Shown here one piece after another: positions 1 to 8,637 of a stretch of DNA of 64,000 nt; the stretch's first letter is position 1, and each line of letters begins with the position of its first letter. The notes beneath the pieces are model-generated. The model was not told where the DNA came from, searched no databases, and saw only the letters and a program-made list of their open reading frames with translations. The translations under genes and the position numbers were made by a program. The stretch comes from Longilinea arvoryzae (GTDB lineage: Bacteria; Chloroflexota; Anaerolineae; Anaerolineales; Anaerolineaceae), in assembly GCF_001050235.1 (NCBI RefSeq), contig NZ_DF967972.1, positions 3,624,724 to 3,688,723 on the forward strand, given 5' to 3'.

Positions 1-1
1 G

Positions 2-634
2 CTCGCGCTGGCGGGCATTCCCATCTTGAACGGCTTCTGGAGCAAGGAAATGATCCTGGAAGCCGGGCTTAAGGGCGCGCCGATGTGGACGTACGTCCTC
101 ATGTTGATCGGCGCCGGCATCACTGCCCTGTACACCTTCCGCTGCATCTGGATGGTCTTCTACGGCGAACCGCACTCCGAAAAACACGTTCACGATGCCG
201 GTCCCGCCATGAAAGTGGCGCTGATCCCGCTGGCTTTCGCCACGCTCACCTCCTGGCTGTTGGCCGGGCCGTTTGGCAAGCTGCTGGGACCCAATACCCT
301 GCCCTCGCATGGCATCGAAATCACCTCGCTGGGCGAAGTCGTCCACGAAGTGCTCAGCGTTCCGACTTTGGTCGCCCTGGTGGTCATTGCGTTGGGTTTG
401 GCGGCCTGGTGGTGGCGTGAGAAGCTCTCCGGGCTTTCCAATGCGCTGCAAGGCATTGGTCGGGCTGCTGCCAACAGCTTCGGCTTCGAAGCCATCAACC
501 ACGGCATCGTCAAAGGCACGCAAGACTCGGCCGAGGCGCTGCGGGTGACGCAAACAGGCTTACTTAACTGGAACATCTTTGGCATCGTTGCCGGGCTGGT
601 CCTGGTCCTGGCGATTGTTATCTTCGGAGGGTAG
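2..634 (+). CDS. Proton-translocating NuoL/HyfB-like subunit of a membrane-bound hydrogenase (3' part only)
   Basis: The gene runs in from the left edge; 210 C-terminal residues are visible. The first ones read LALAGIPILNGFWSKE, matching the conserved 'G(I/V)P..(S/N)GFWSK' turn of NuoL-type antiporter subunits. Membrane segments follow at about residues 28-50, 70-95 and 115-135. A stretch of about 45 mostly amphipathic residues then leads to a last membrane helix that ends the protein. This layout resembles the NuoL lateral helix followed by TM16, though the helix is shorter than in complex I. The next subunit starts 2 bases after the stop, so the two are in one operon. By family it would conduct H+ or Na+ driven by ferredoxin oxidation and H2 evolution. 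The start and upstream subunits lie outside the window. Confidence 0.85.
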   Translation, partial: LALAGIPILNGFWSKEMILEAGLKGAPMWTYVLMLIGAGITALYTFRCIWMVFYGEPHSEKHVHDAGPAMKVALIPLAFATLTSWLLAGPFGKLLGPNTLPSHGIEITSLGEVVHEVLSVPTLVALVVIALGLAAWWWREKLSGLSNALQGIGRAAANSFGFEAINHGIVKGTQDSAEALRVTQTGLLNWNIFGIVAGLVLVLAIVIFGG

Positions 635-636
635 CC

Positions 637-2160
637 ATGGATGCAAACACCGCTTTTACACTGGTTCTCGGGCTGCCCCTGGTAGCTTCTCCGATCGTAT
701 ATCTGGTCGGGCGTCTCTGGGCGCGCCAAAACGGCAGCTCCAGCAATGCCAATCCGGCCCGCTGGCTGGCGATCCTGGCGCTGCTGGCTGCGGGCGTCTT
801 CACTTACTTTGCCGGAGTTGGCGCGACTGCCACGTACACCGGCATCACCCTGACCTTTGGGGACCTCAGCCTGACCATGGACGGTCTTGGGCTGTTCCTG
901 ACGGTCACCGTCCTGGCGTTGGGTTTGATGGCCACCCTCTACTCGACCAAATACATGGAAGCCACAGTCGGCGAAGAAAAATTCTACGCCCTGTTGGTCG
1001 CCATGATCGGCGCCATCATCGGCCTGGGCTGCGCCACGGACGTGTTCAACATGTGGCTGTGGTTCGAGCTCATGGCCGTCACCTCCTACTTCCTAGTTGC
1101 CTTCTACCGCGATCAAAAGGCATCCCTCGAAGCCGGCATCAAATACCTGGTCCAGAGCGCCACCGGTTCGACGCTGGTGATGCTGGGGCTTGCCCTGACG
1201 TTTGCCGCCACCGGAACCATGCGTTTCGACCTGCTGCGTCAGGCGGCTCAATCCGCCAATCCGCTCCTGCTGGCGGCCGGCGCGTTGTTCGTCATCGGTT
1301 TTGGCGTCAAATCCGCCCTCGTTCCCCTGCACACCTGGCTGCCGGACGCGCATTCGCAGGCGCCCAGCGGCATTAGCGCCATGCTTTCCGGCATCGTCAT
1401 CGAAGCCGGTTTGGTGGCCATGCTGCGCTCTCTGAGCTGCCTGTATGCCACCAGCACCAGCCATATCTGGGGCATCCTGCTCCTTGTCTTTGGCGCGCTG
1501 AACCTGCTGGTCGGCAACCTGATGGCCCTGCGCCAGACCGAAGTCAAACGCCTGTTGGCCTACTCCAGCGTCAGCCAGGTCGGCTACATGCTGCTCGGCT
1601 TTGGCATGGCTTTCACCTACGGCGCCGCCGATGGCGCGGTGGGCGGTTTCTTCCACCTGTTCAACCATGCGCTGATGAAGGGCCTGGCCTTCCTTGCGGC
1701 CGGCGCCCTGCTGTATGCACTCTACATCGCCAACGACCGCCACGGCGCGTTGACGCTGAATGACCTGAACGGCGCCTCCCGGCGCTACCCGGTCACGGCG
1801 TTCTGCCTCAGTCTGGCGGTTCTGGCCCTGGGTGGGCTGCCTCCGCTGGCCGGCTTTATGTCCAAATGGCAGATCTTTGCCTCCGGTTTCGAAACGGGCA
1901 ATACCGTGGCCATCGCCCTGGTCATCTTCGCGGCGCTCAACAGCGTGCTCTCCCTGGGCTACTATGCGCCCATGGTCAACCGACTGTACCGTAACGAGCC
2001 ATCTCAAACCGTCCTGGAAGGTAAACCGATTTCAGCCTGGATGGCAGCGCCGATGATCCTGCTGGCGCTGGCAATCGTTGTGATCGGCGTCTGGCCTTCA
2101 TTGCTCACCGAACTTACCAGCCGGGCGGCGCTCAGCCTGTTCCTGCTGATGGGCGGCTAA
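637..2160 (+). CDS. Antiporter-like membrane subunit (NuoM/NuoN/MrpD type) of the hydrogenase complex
   Basis: 507 residues, about 14 hydrophobic segments, Proton_antipo_M family. The key charged residues of ion-pumping subunits are visible: the Glu in 'MWLWFELMAVTSYF' (about residue 135) and the Lys in 'VIGFGVKSALVPLHTWLPDAH' (about residue 225), followed by 'LLAYSSVSQVGY'. A Shine-Dalgarno GGAGG sits just before the ATG. It is placed between the NuoL-like and NuoA-like genes, and so is part of the ion-translocating arm. Whether it is closest to HyfF, NuoM or MrpD cannot be decided by eye. Confidence 0.88.
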   Translation: MDANTAFTLVLGLPLVASPIVYLVGRLWARQNGSSSNANPARWLAILALLAAGVFTYFAGVGATATYTGITLTFGDLSLTMDGLGLFLTVTVLALGLMATLYSTKYMEATVGEEKFYALLVAMIGAIIGLGCATDVFNMWLWFELMAVTSYFLVAFYRDQKASLEAGIKYLVQSATGSTLVMLGLALTFAATGTMRFDLLRQAAQSANPLLLAAGALFVIGFGVKSALVPLHTWLPDAHSQAPSGISAMLSGIVIEAGLVAMLRSLSCLYATSTSHIWGILLLVFGALNLLVGNLMALRQTEVKRLLAYSSVSQVGYMLLGFGMAFTYGAADGAVGGFFHLFNHALMKGLAFLAAGALLYALYIANDRHGALTLNDLNGASRRYPVTAFCLSLAVLALGGLPPLAGFMSKWQIFASGFETGNTVAIALVIFAALNSVLSLGYYAPMVNRLYRNEPSQTVLEGKPISAWMAAPMILLALAIVVIGVWPSLLTELTSRAALSLFLLMGG

Positions 2161-2175
2161 TCGAGGAGAAAAACA

Positions 2176-2487
2176 ATGGATATCTTGTTAACCCCGCCGC
2201 TAGCATTTCTAATCTACATCCCGCTCGTCCTGGTAATCTACTGGATTGGCATGCGACTCGCCGGCCCGACGAAGGAAAACGCCGTCAAGAGTTCGGCTTA
2301 CGGTTCGGGTGAAGAATCCCCCACCCGCTCGGCCGCACCCGGCTACAGTCCCTTCTTCGTCATCGCGCTCTTCTTTGCCATCTTACACCTGGGCATGTTG
2401 GTGTTGGGTCTCGGCGATTTCAGCACCACCATGGTTCCTTTCCTGGTGGGGCTGATGCTGGCCCTGGTTGCCCTCCTGTTGGGTTGA
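2176..2487 (+). CDS. NuoA-like (complex I subunit 3-like) membrane protein in a hydrogenase operon
   Basis: 103 residues with three hydrophobic segments (about 8-28, 56-78, 81-102). The loop 'AYGSGE' takes the place of the NuoA 'YECG' motif, and 'PGYSPFFVIALFFAILHL' matches the 'F.V.FYLVALLFLIFD' helix of NuoA. The conserved Cys of NuoA is absent. Shine-Dalgarno GAGGAG stands before the ATG. The gene lies between the antiporter and NuoB-like genes, and its stop overlaps the spacer before nuoB-like. NuoA is a hallmark of complex I and Fpo; classical Ech, Mbh and Hyc hydrogenases lack it, so its presence beside a true NiFe subunit is notable. Assignment rests on topology, size, position and partial motif match. 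Confidence 0.7.
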   Translation: MDILLTPPLAFLIYIPLVLVIYWIGMRLAGPTKENAVKSSAYGSGEESPTRSAAPGYSPFFVIALFFAILHLGMLVLGLGDFSTTMVPFLVGLMLALVALLLG

Positions 2488-2507
2488 GTGGAAAGGACAG
2501 AAAAATT

Positions 2508-2978
2508 ATGGATATGCAAGTCAAAACTCCCTCAAGTCCAATGCAGAAAGTCATGGATGGTCTGCGAGCCTGGGCGCGCATCAATTCTCCCTGGGTAATT
2601 CATTACAACAGCGGCTCCTGCAATGGGTGTGATATCGAAATTCTGGCAACCTTAACCCCACGCTACGACCTGGAACGATTTGGCGTCAAGCTGGAAGGCA
2701 GCCCCCGGCATGCGGATGTGCTCCTCACCACCGGTCCGGTAACCCTCCAGAGTCGCGACAGGCTGTTGCGCATCTACGAACAGATGCCGGATCCCAAGTT
2801 CGTTGTGGCAATCGGATCGTGCGGCCTGTCGGGCGGCGTGTTTCACGATTGCTACGGCATCGTTGGCAGCATCGACGAAGTTCTCCCTGTCAGCGCTTAC
2901 ATTCCCGGCTGCCCGCCACGCCCCGAAGCCATCATCCAGGGCGTCGTGGCGCTGCTGCAAAGTCTGAAACCGAAATAG
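2508..2978 (+). CDS. Group 4 [NiFe] hydrogenase small subunit (NuoB/EchC/HyfI-like)
   Basis: 156 residues. It carries the proximal [4Fe-4S] cluster next to the NiFe site. The ligands are visible as Cys38 and Cys41 in 'GSCNGCDIE', Cys105 in 'IGSCGLSGG' and Cys135 in 'IPGCPPRPE'. The 'CNGCDIE' form (CxxC separated by NG) is that of hydrogenase small subunits, unlike the adjacent Cys-Cys of complex I NuoB. The ATG at 2508 is chosen because GGAAAGGA stands 10 bases before it; an upstream TTG overlaps the previous gene. The soluble domain would dock against the large subunit encoded at 3492. Confidence 0.92.
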   Translation: MDMQVKTPSSPMQKVMDGLRAWARINSPWVIHYNSGSCNGCDIEILATLTPRYDLERFGVKLEGSPRHADVLLTTGPVTLQSRDRLLRIYEQMPDPKFVVAIGSCGLSGGVFHDCYGIVGSIDEVLPVSAYIPGCPPRPEAIIQGVVALLQSLKPK

Positions 2979-2986
2979 GAGGCAGC

Positions 2987-3487
2987 ATGGATATCGAAAC
3001 TCGTTTACAAACTGTTGAAAGCCTGCTGCAGCCCTGGACCGCTACTGCAACGCACCCCGAAGCGAACCGCTGCGACGTGGTGATCGATAGCCAGCATCTT
3101 CATGCAGCCGTCCAGGCGCTGAAGGAAGTCGGCTGGGGATACCTCTCAGCCATCAGCGGATTGGATTGCGCGGCGCCCGCGCCTGCCGAAGGCCAGCCGG
3201 CCGTGGAAGGCCATCTGGAAGTTCTCTATCACTTCTGCGACGGTCCCGCCGTACTCACGATCCGGGTCAGCCTGCCATATGCCGACGCCATCCTTCCCAG
3301 TGTATGTGATCTGCTGCCCTACGCCACGCTCTATGAACGCGAACTCATGGAATTGCTCGGCGTTCGCATCGAGGGCACCCCGAACAGCGACCGTCTGGTC
3401 CTTCCCGATGAATGGCCTGACGGGGTTTACCCGCTGCGCAAAGCCTTCACCGGCTTTGCTGCGCCGGCAACCGAAGGAAAGGAGTAA
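2987..3487 (+). CDS. NuoC-like 30 kDa subunit of the membrane-bound hydrogenase (EchD/HyfG N-part-like)
   Basis: 166 residues. The family signature is present near the C-terminus: 'YERELMELLGVRIEG' followed by 'LVLPDEWPDGVYPLRK', corresponding to the complex I 30 kDa signature. It is a structural subunit of the peripheral arm and binds the large subunit. The ATG at 2987 follows AGGAGGCAGC, a strong ribosome binding site, and lies 8 bases after the preceding stop. Encoded separately from the NuoD-like protein, as in Ech, rather than fused as in HycE/HyfG. Confidence 0.88.
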   Translation: MDIETRLQTVESLLQPWTATATHPEANRCDVVIDSQHLHAAVQALKEVGWGYLSAISGLDCAAPAPAEGQPAVEGHLEVLYHFCDGPAVLTIRVSLPYADAILPSVCDLLPYATLYERELMELLGVRIEGTPNSDRLVLPDEWPDGVYPLRKAFTGFAAPATEGKE

Positions 3488-3491
3488 ACCA

Positions 3492-4673
3492 ATGGCTGTA
3501 CAGGAATCGAACCAGAAATTTATCGTCCCCATCGGTCCGCAGCATCCGGCTTTGAAGGAACCGGGACATTTCGAGTTCACCGTGGATGGTGAAATCGTCA
3601 CCGGCGCCTCAGTTCGCCTGGGCTACGTCCATCGCGGCATCGAAAAAGGCACTGAAGACCGGAACTGGACCCAAAACATCTATCTGCTCGAACGCATCTG
3701 CGGTATCTGCTCCCACATTCACGCCACCGCCTACACCGAAGGCGTGGAACAGCTCGCCAAGGTCGAAGCGCCCCCGCGCGCCCAGGCCATCCGCACGCTG
3801 GTCGCTGAACTCGAACGCATCCACAGCCATTTGCTCTGGTTGGGCGTGGCCGCCCATGAAGGTGGTTTCGACACGCTCTTCATGTACTCGTGGCGCGACC
3901 GCGAAACGGTCATGGACATCCTCGAGACCATCAGCGGCAACCGCGTTCACTATTCGGCCAATGTACTGGGCGGCGTCAAGTTCGACATCGACGACAAGCA
4001 GCGCGACATGATTCTCAAGGGGATCGATTTCCTTGAGCAGCGCACCCACCACTACATGAAAGTCGTCACCACCGATGAAACCTTCCTCGGGCGCACGCGC
4101 GACGTGGGCACGATGACGAAGGAACAGGCCATTGCGCTCGGCTCGGTGGGTCCCACGGCGCGCGCCTCCGGCGTGACCATCGACATCCGCGACTCGGCAC
4201 CGTATGCCGCCTACAAAACCTTCCCCATCAACGTCATCACGGACGAAAACGGCGACTTGCTGGCGCGCTTTGTGGTGCGTCTCAAAGAGCTTTATGAGTG
4301 CTACCGTCTGGTGCGTGAAATGCTGGATCACATGCCCGAAGGTGAGCTGACCACGCGCGTCCCGCGCCGAATTCCGGCCGGTGAAACCATCAGCCGGGTC
4401 GAGGCGCCGCGCGGCGAGCTGTTCTACTTCTTGAAGAGCAACGGCGGTGAAAAGCCCGAGCGCGTCAAAGTACGCACCCCCAGCCTGTGCAACTGGTCTT
4501 CGGTGATCAACTTCGCCGTCGGCCACAAGCTGGCGGATATCCCCATGATCCTGGCCGGCATCGATCCGTGCTTCTCCTGCAACGATCGCCTGATTAAAAT
4601 TCGCCGCGCCAATGACGCCCAGGTATGGACCTGGGAAGACTTACGCCAACACGGAATCGAGTATTACCGATGA
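3492..4673 (+). CDS. Group 4 [NiFe] hydrogenase large (catalytic) subunit (NuoD/EchE/MbhL-like)
   Basis: 393 residues. Both pairs of nickel-iron ligands are intact: 'RICGICSHIH' with Cys70 and Cys73, and 'DPCFSCNDR' with Cys360 and Cys363. Complex I NuoD lacks these, so the protein should be an active H2-forming or H2-oxidising enzyme. About 27 residues follow 'NDR'. In HycE-type enzymes a C-terminal extension starting after the equivalent Arg/His is cut off by HycI once nickel is inserted, and a HycI-like protease closes this operon, so cleavage here is likely (inference). Preceded by GGAAAGGAG; the stop overlaps the next start as ATGA. Confidence 0.95.
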   Translation: MAVQESNQKFIVPIGPQHPALKEPGHFEFTVDGEIVTGASVRLGYVHRGIEKGTEDRNWTQNIYLLERICGICSHIHATAYTEGVEQLAKVEAPPRAQAIRTLVAELERIHSHLLWLGVAAHEGGFDTLFMYSWRDRETVMDILETISGNRVHYSANVLGGVKFDIDDKQRDMILKGIDFLEQRTHHYMKVVTTDETFLGRTRDVGTMTKEQAIALGSVGPTARASGVTIDIRDSAPYAAYKTFPINVITDENGDLLARFVVRLKELYECYRLVREMLDHMPEGELTTRVPRRIPAGETISRVEAPRGELFYFLKSNGGEKPERVKVRTPSLCNWSSVINFAVGHKLADIPMILAGIDPCFSCNDRLIKIRRANDAQVWTWEDLRQHGIEYYR

Positions 4674-5605
4674 ACCTACCACTGCCCTCCATCGTACTGC
4701 TTTTGTTCTTCCCCGGTGGTCTTTTCCTGCTGGCCAGTGGTCTAGCTTACGAATGGGCCGACCGCAAGCTGGTGGCCCGTTACCAAAACCGCATTGGCCC
4801 GCGCTGGTTCCAGCCCCTGGCAGATGTGTTCAAGCTGCTCTCCAAGGAAGAGATCGTCCCGGCAGGCGCGCATGTCGGCCTGTTCCACGGCCTGCCCATC
4901 GTTGCCCTGGCTTCGGCGCTGACTGCCGCGCTGTACGTGCCGATGGTCGGTTTCAACGCTTCCTACAGCTTCAAGGGCGATCTAGTCGTCGTCTTCTACC
5001 TGCTCAGCGCGATGACCATTTGTATCGGTCTGGCGGGCGCGAACAACATCTCGCGCTTCTCCATCATCGGCGCCACCCGTACCCTCACCCAGATCTTCGC
5101 CTACGAAGCGCCGTTCCTGCTGGCGTTGTTGGGTCCGGCCATCGCCGCGGGCAGTTGGAATATCAGCGAAATCAACGCCTACGCACACGAAAATGTCTGG
5201 CTGATCGTCGCCCAGCCGATCGGCTTCCTGGTTGCCCTGGTGGGTCTGATGGGCAAGCTGGAACTGCCGCCCTTCGATGCACCTGAAGCCGAGACCGAAA
5301 TCGTTTCCGGAGCGCTGACCGAGTATTCGGGCCGCGGCCTGGCGCTCTTCCGCATCGGCAAGGATGTCGAACTGATCATCGGACTGACCCTGATCGCCAC
5401 CTTCTACATGGGCGGTCTGACCAATCCGCTGGATTGGCTGTGGAAAACGGTGGTTCTCCTGCTGGTGGCCGCCGGTTTACAATCATTGTTTGCCCGCCTG
5501 CGTATCGATCAAACCGTGGGCATGTGGTGGCGCGTTGGCGCGCTGGTCGGCCTGCTGCAACTGCTGGCCATCATCGTCGGCCGCCTGGTTGGCCCGCTGT
5601 TCTAA
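4670..5605 (+). CDS. NuoH/HyfC/EchB-like membrane anchor subunit of the hydrogenase
   Basis: 311 residues, about eight membrane helices. It links the catalytic arm to the ion-pumping subunits. The conserved loop 'RIGPRWFQPLADVFKLLSKE' (about residues 41-60) and the loop with 'LPPFDAPEAETEIVSGALTE' followed by YSGRG (about 200-225), rich in acidic residues, match the NuoH family. Its start codon overlaps the stop of the large-subunit gene (ATGA), indicating translational coupling. Confidence 0.93.
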   Translation: MNLPLPSIVLLLFFPGGLFLLASGLAYEWADRKLVARYQNRIGPRWFQPLADVFKLLSKEEIVPAGAHVGLFHGLPIVALASALTAALYVPMVGFNASYSFKGDLVVVFYLLSAMTICIGLAGANNISRFSIIGATRTLTQIFAYEAPFLLALLGPAIAAGSWNISEINAYAHENVWLIVAQPIGFLVALVGLMGKLELPPFDAPEAETEIVSGALTEYSGRGLALFRIGKDVELIIGLTLIATFYMGGLTNPLDWLWKTVVLLLVAAGLQSLFARLRIDQTVGMWWRVGALVGLLQLLAIIVGRLVGPLF

Positions 5606-5617
5606 GGAGGGATAAAC

Positions 5618-6046
5618 ATGGCTATTGGTGCGATGTTTGGTGATATCTTCAAATCGCTCTTCAAACGCCCGGTGACGGAATTGTATCCGTTCCAGCGAAA
5701 ACCTGCGCCTGAGCACCTGCGCGGTAAATTGATCTGGGACCCCGGTAAATGCTCCGGTTGCCAGTTGTGCATCAAGGACTGCCCGGCCAACGCCATCGAG
5801 CTGATCGTCCTGGATAAGGTCGCCAAGAAATTCGTGATGCGTTATCACGAAGACCGCTGCACCTTCTGCGCGCAGTGCGTGCAAAGCTGCCGCTTTGGTT
5901 GCCTTCAGATGAGCAGCCAGGAATGGGAACTGGCCCAGTTGGAACGCAAACCGTTCGAAGTCTATTATGGTAAGGACGAGGATGTCCAATTCCTGCTGGA
6001 GCGAGCTGCTCGCGCAGAAACTGGCGACGCTGAGTGCGGCGCTTGA
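5618..6046 (+). CDS. NuoI/EchF/HyfH-like two-[4Fe-4S] ferredoxin subunit
   Basis: 142 residues, a short form typical of group 4 hydrogenases. Two complete CxxCxxCxxxC clusters are visible: Cys45, 48, 51, 55 ('CSGCQLCIKDCP') and Cys81, 84, 87, 91 ('CTFCAQCVQSC'). It would carry electrons from soluble ferredoxin to the proximal cluster of the NuoB-like subunit. Strong AAGGAGGG ribosome binding site 12 bases after the preceding gene. No NuoE/F/G-like NADH module is seen in the window, which fits ferredoxin as the electron donor. Confidence 0.93.
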   Translation: MAIGAMFGDIFKSLFKRPVTELYPFQRKPAPEHLRGKLIWDPGKCSGCQLCIKDCPANAIELIVLDKVAKKFVMRYHEDRCTFCAQCVQSCRFGCLQMSSQEWELAQLERKPFEVYYGKDEDVQFLLERAARAETGDAECGA

Positions 6047-6494
6047 TCGTTCGCCGCGCCTGGCGCTGCTGGGCATCGGCAACGAACTGAATGGAGATGA
6101 TGCGGCCGGGGTGCTGGTGGTGCGCGGATTGATGGCGCGCCTGGCCTCCCGGCCGCACCTTTTACTGTTGGAAGCCGGCCTGGCTCCCGAAGCCTTCACG
6201 GCGCCGCTGCGGCGTTTTGCGCCCGACTGCGTCATCCTGATCGATGCCGCCCTGCTAGACGATACCCCCGGCGCGGTGATGCTTGTCGATTGGCGCCAGA
6301 CCGACGGTCTGAGCGCCACCACCCACACTTTGCCGCCCTCCGTGCTGGTCAAATTCCTTCAGCATGAACTGGGCTGCGCGGTGGAGCTGATCCTGATCCA
6401 ACCCGAAGACATCGAGTTCGACCATCCGGTCACGCCCGGGGTTCTGAAAGCCGTCGATCACACTGTCACGGAGCTGGCTCGATTGCTCGCCTGA
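5982..6494 (+). CDS. Hydrogenase maturation protease (HycI/HoxM-type peptidase)
   Basis: 170 residues. The N-terminal 'LLGIGNELNGDDAAGV' is the nickel-sensing 'GIGN.L.gDDg.G' motif of peptidase family M52, with the Asp that binds nickel. The family removes the C-terminal tail of the large subunit after nickel insertion. The ATG at 5982 is chosen because GGACGAGG precedes it; there is no later ATG, GTG or TTG before the conserved motif. The gene therefore overlaps the ferredoxin-subunit gene by 65 bases in another frame, an unusually long overlap. It is the last gene of the hydrogenase operon. Confidence 0.9.
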   Translation: MSNSCWSELLAQKLATLSAALDRSPRLALLGIGNELNGDDAAGVLVVRGLMARLASRPHLLLLEAGLAPEAFTAPLRRFAPDCVILIDAALLDDTPGAVMLVDWRQTDGLSATTHTLPPSVLVKFLQHELGCAVELILIQPEDIEFDHPVTPGVLKAVDHTVTELARLLA

Positions 6495-6548
6495 AATTCT
6501 GACAAAAATATAAATACCGGTTTGGGCGTGCTGTGGAAACTTCCAATG

Positions 6549-6554
6549 TATAAT
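6549..6554 (+). promoter_or_regulatory. Candidate -10 box for the glycosyltransferase gene
   Basis: TATAAT stands 18 bases before the TTG start at 6573 and upstream of GGGAGG. No good -35 hexamer is seen at 16-18 bases, so this is tentative. Confidence 0.35.
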
Positions 6555-6572
6555 TCCTTCGGGAGGCAACCA

Positions 6573-8573
6573 TTGAAGAATCCACGCACACGAAACCTGA
6601 TCATCGGCCTGAGCGCAATTCTCTGGCCGTTTTTCATTTTACTGTTCTATTACGTCAGCCACAAACCCTTCACGCCCGAAATGGCGGGCAGCCTGATTAC
6701 CGGATTGTGGCGCCTGCTGTTGGGTCTGATCCTGGTGGCGGTCTCTGGCGCGATCGGTCAGCGCGTTGCCCCTCTGGAGGATCTGCCCCGCCTGGTGCGC
6801 CTGAGCATCCAGGCCGCCCTCGGCCTGGGCGCCTTTGCGCTGGTCATCCTGATCCTCGGCTCGACCGTCGGCCTGTATCCCTGGCTGCTGGCGCTGCTGC
6901 CGGTGATTACCGGCGTACTCCTGCGCCGATCGCTGCTGACCTGGCTGCGTCAGGCGGCGGCGCTGCGTGATCTGTGGCGCGAAAGCGACGGCTTTGGGCG
7001 CACGGTGGCCATCCTGTGCGGCCTGCTGCTGTTGAACGCCCTCATCGTCGCCATGGCTGCTCCGCTCAAGTTCGATGCGCTCGTATCGCACCTGGCGCTG
7101 CCGCAGGCCTATCTCGAGGCTGGCCGGGTGCAATATCTGCCCTGGCAGGTGATGAGCGGCATGCCGCAAAACGCCGAGATGCTCTTCACCTGGGCCATTG
7201 CCCTTGGCGGGCTTCCCGCCGCTGCTGTGTTGGGCTGGTGGGTGGCGTTGCTGGCGGTGGTCGGATTGCTGGGTTATTTCAGCCAGAAGCTGAACGTGCG
7301 CTCCGCCTGGGTGGGTGCAGCCGCTCTGCTGGCCGGTTTCTCCCTGGTACTGCTGGCCGCCTGGGGCTACGTGGACTGGCTGGCGCTGCTGTTTGGGTTC
7401 TGCACGTTGGTATTGCTGGACCGCTGGCGGCGCAGGCTGGACGACCTGTCCCTGCTGCTGGCCGGCGCCTTCATTGGCCTGGCGATGGGCACGAAATATA
7501 CCTCCGCCGTGCTGGCCGTGGCCGGGGCGGCCGGGTTGGCCTGGCACATCTGGAAACGCCAGGTCGCCTGGCGGGCCGGCTTGCTGGATGCGCTCAAATT
7601 CGGCGGCGCGGCGCTGGCCGTTTTCCTGCCCTGGTTGCTGAAAAACCTGTTCACCACCGGTAACCCGCTGTATCCCTTCCTCTTCGCTTCCGGCGCGATG
7701 TCTTCCCTGCGCCTCGAGGTCTACCAGAGCGTGCCCTCCTACGGCAACTGGTTGGATTTCTTCTTCCTCCCGCTGCGCGCCACTTACCTGGGCGTGGAAG
7801 GTGGGGACGGTTACATGGTGGCTCTGGGGCCGCTGCTGCTCGGCTTTGGGCTGTTTGCCTGGCTGGGTCGCGAACGGCGCACGCCCGAACAGCAGAATAC
7901 GCTTGAAAACGCGGCCGTTCTGGCCATTTCCGGCCTGCTGATCTGGGCAGTCGCCAACCGCGTTTCGGGCAACCTGATCCAGACGCGATATTATTTCACC
8001 CTTTTCCCCGCCTTTACCACGCTGGCTGCCTTTGGCTATTGGGGCTTGAGCCATGTCTCCCTGCCCCAGGTGCGCCTGAACCGCATCTTTACCGCGCTGG
8101 TCTTGTTGGTTCTGGCCTTCAATTTGATCGAGGTCAGCGCTTTCACCTGGAAGAGCGGCGCTCCGCAGGCCGCGGCCGGTTTGGAGAGCCAGGAGGATTA
8201 CCTGGCGGACAACCTGGGCTGGTACCAGCCCGCCATGCAGGCGGTTAAAGAACTGCCGGAGGGCAGCCGGGTGCTGATGCTCTACGAGCCGCGCAGCCTG
8301 TACTGCGCCCCGGCCTGTTCGCCGGATGAAATCCTCGACCGCTGGAAGCGCGACCTGAACGGGTTCGGCGACCCGCAGGCGATTCTCAGTTCCTGGAAGC
8401 AAAACGGCTATACGCACGTGATGGTCTACTCCGCCGGCATCGACTACCTGCGCACCGCGCATGACCCCCACCACCCGCTCAGCGATCTGACTGCGCTGGA
8501 TGCCTTCCTGGCGGGCCTGCCCGCGCCGCAGACCTTCGGCGACGTGTACGCCCTGTACACCCTGCCGCACTGA
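6573..8573 (+). CDS. Multi-spanning glycosyltransferase, family 39 / ArnT-PMT-like
   Basis: 666 residues with a dozen or more membrane helices over the first 540, then a soluble C-terminal part of about 130 residues. 'FDALVSHLALPQAYLEAG' (about residue 165) resembles the 'D...YHL..P..Y...G' loop of polyprenyl-phosphate-sugar-dependent glycosyltransferases (GT-C fold), which transfer sugar outside the membrane. The start is TTG at 6573, set by GGGAGG six bases before it; an ATG at 6546 overlaps the probable -10 box. Sugar donor and acceptor are unknown. It is not obviously linked to the hydrogenase operon ahead of it. Confidence 0.75.
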   Translation: MKNPRTRNLIIGLSAILWPFFILLFYYVSHKPFTPEMAGSLITGLWRLLLGLILVAVSGAIGQRVAPLEDLPRLVRLSIQAALGLGAFALVILILGSTVGLYPWLLALLPVITGVLLRRSLLTWLRQAAALRDLWRESDGFGRTVAILCGLLLLNALIVAMAAPLKFDALVSHLALPQAYLEAGRVQYLPWQVMSGMPQNAEMLFTWAIALGGLPAAAVLGWWVALLAVVGLLGYFSQKLNVRSAWVGAAALLAGFSLVLLAAWGYVDWLALLFGFCTLVLLDRWRRRLDDLSLLLAGAFIGLAMGTKYTSAVLAVAGAAGLAWHIWKRQVAWRAGLLDALKFGGAALAVFLPWLLKNLFTTGNPLYPFLFASGAMSSLRLEVYQSVPSYGNWLDFFFLPLRATYLGVEGGDGYMVALGPLLLGFGLFAWLGRERRTPEQQNTLENAAVLAISGLLIWAVANRVSGNLIQTRYYFTLFPAFTTLAAFGYWGLSHVSLPQVRLNRIFTALVLLVLAFNLIEVSAFTWKSGAPQAAAGLESQEDYLADNLGWYQPAMQAVKELPEGSRVLMLYEPRSLYCAPACSPDEILDRWKRDLNGFGDPQAILSSWKQNGYTHVMVYSAGIDYLRTAHDPHHPLSDLTALDAFLAGLPAPQTFGDVYALYTLPH

Positions 8574-8637
8574 TCCGACTGCTCATCCCGGTTTTCGAGT
8601 ATAGTTAATCATATCGCACGCTTTTTGGGAGGTTATT

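Noticed and set aside
637..6046. Reading the first operon as respiratory complex I
   Set aside because: The NuoD-like protein has both CxxC nickel-ligand pairs, the NuoB-like protein has CNGC rather than Cys-Cys, a HycI protease closes the operon, and no NuoE/F/G genes are present in the part visible.
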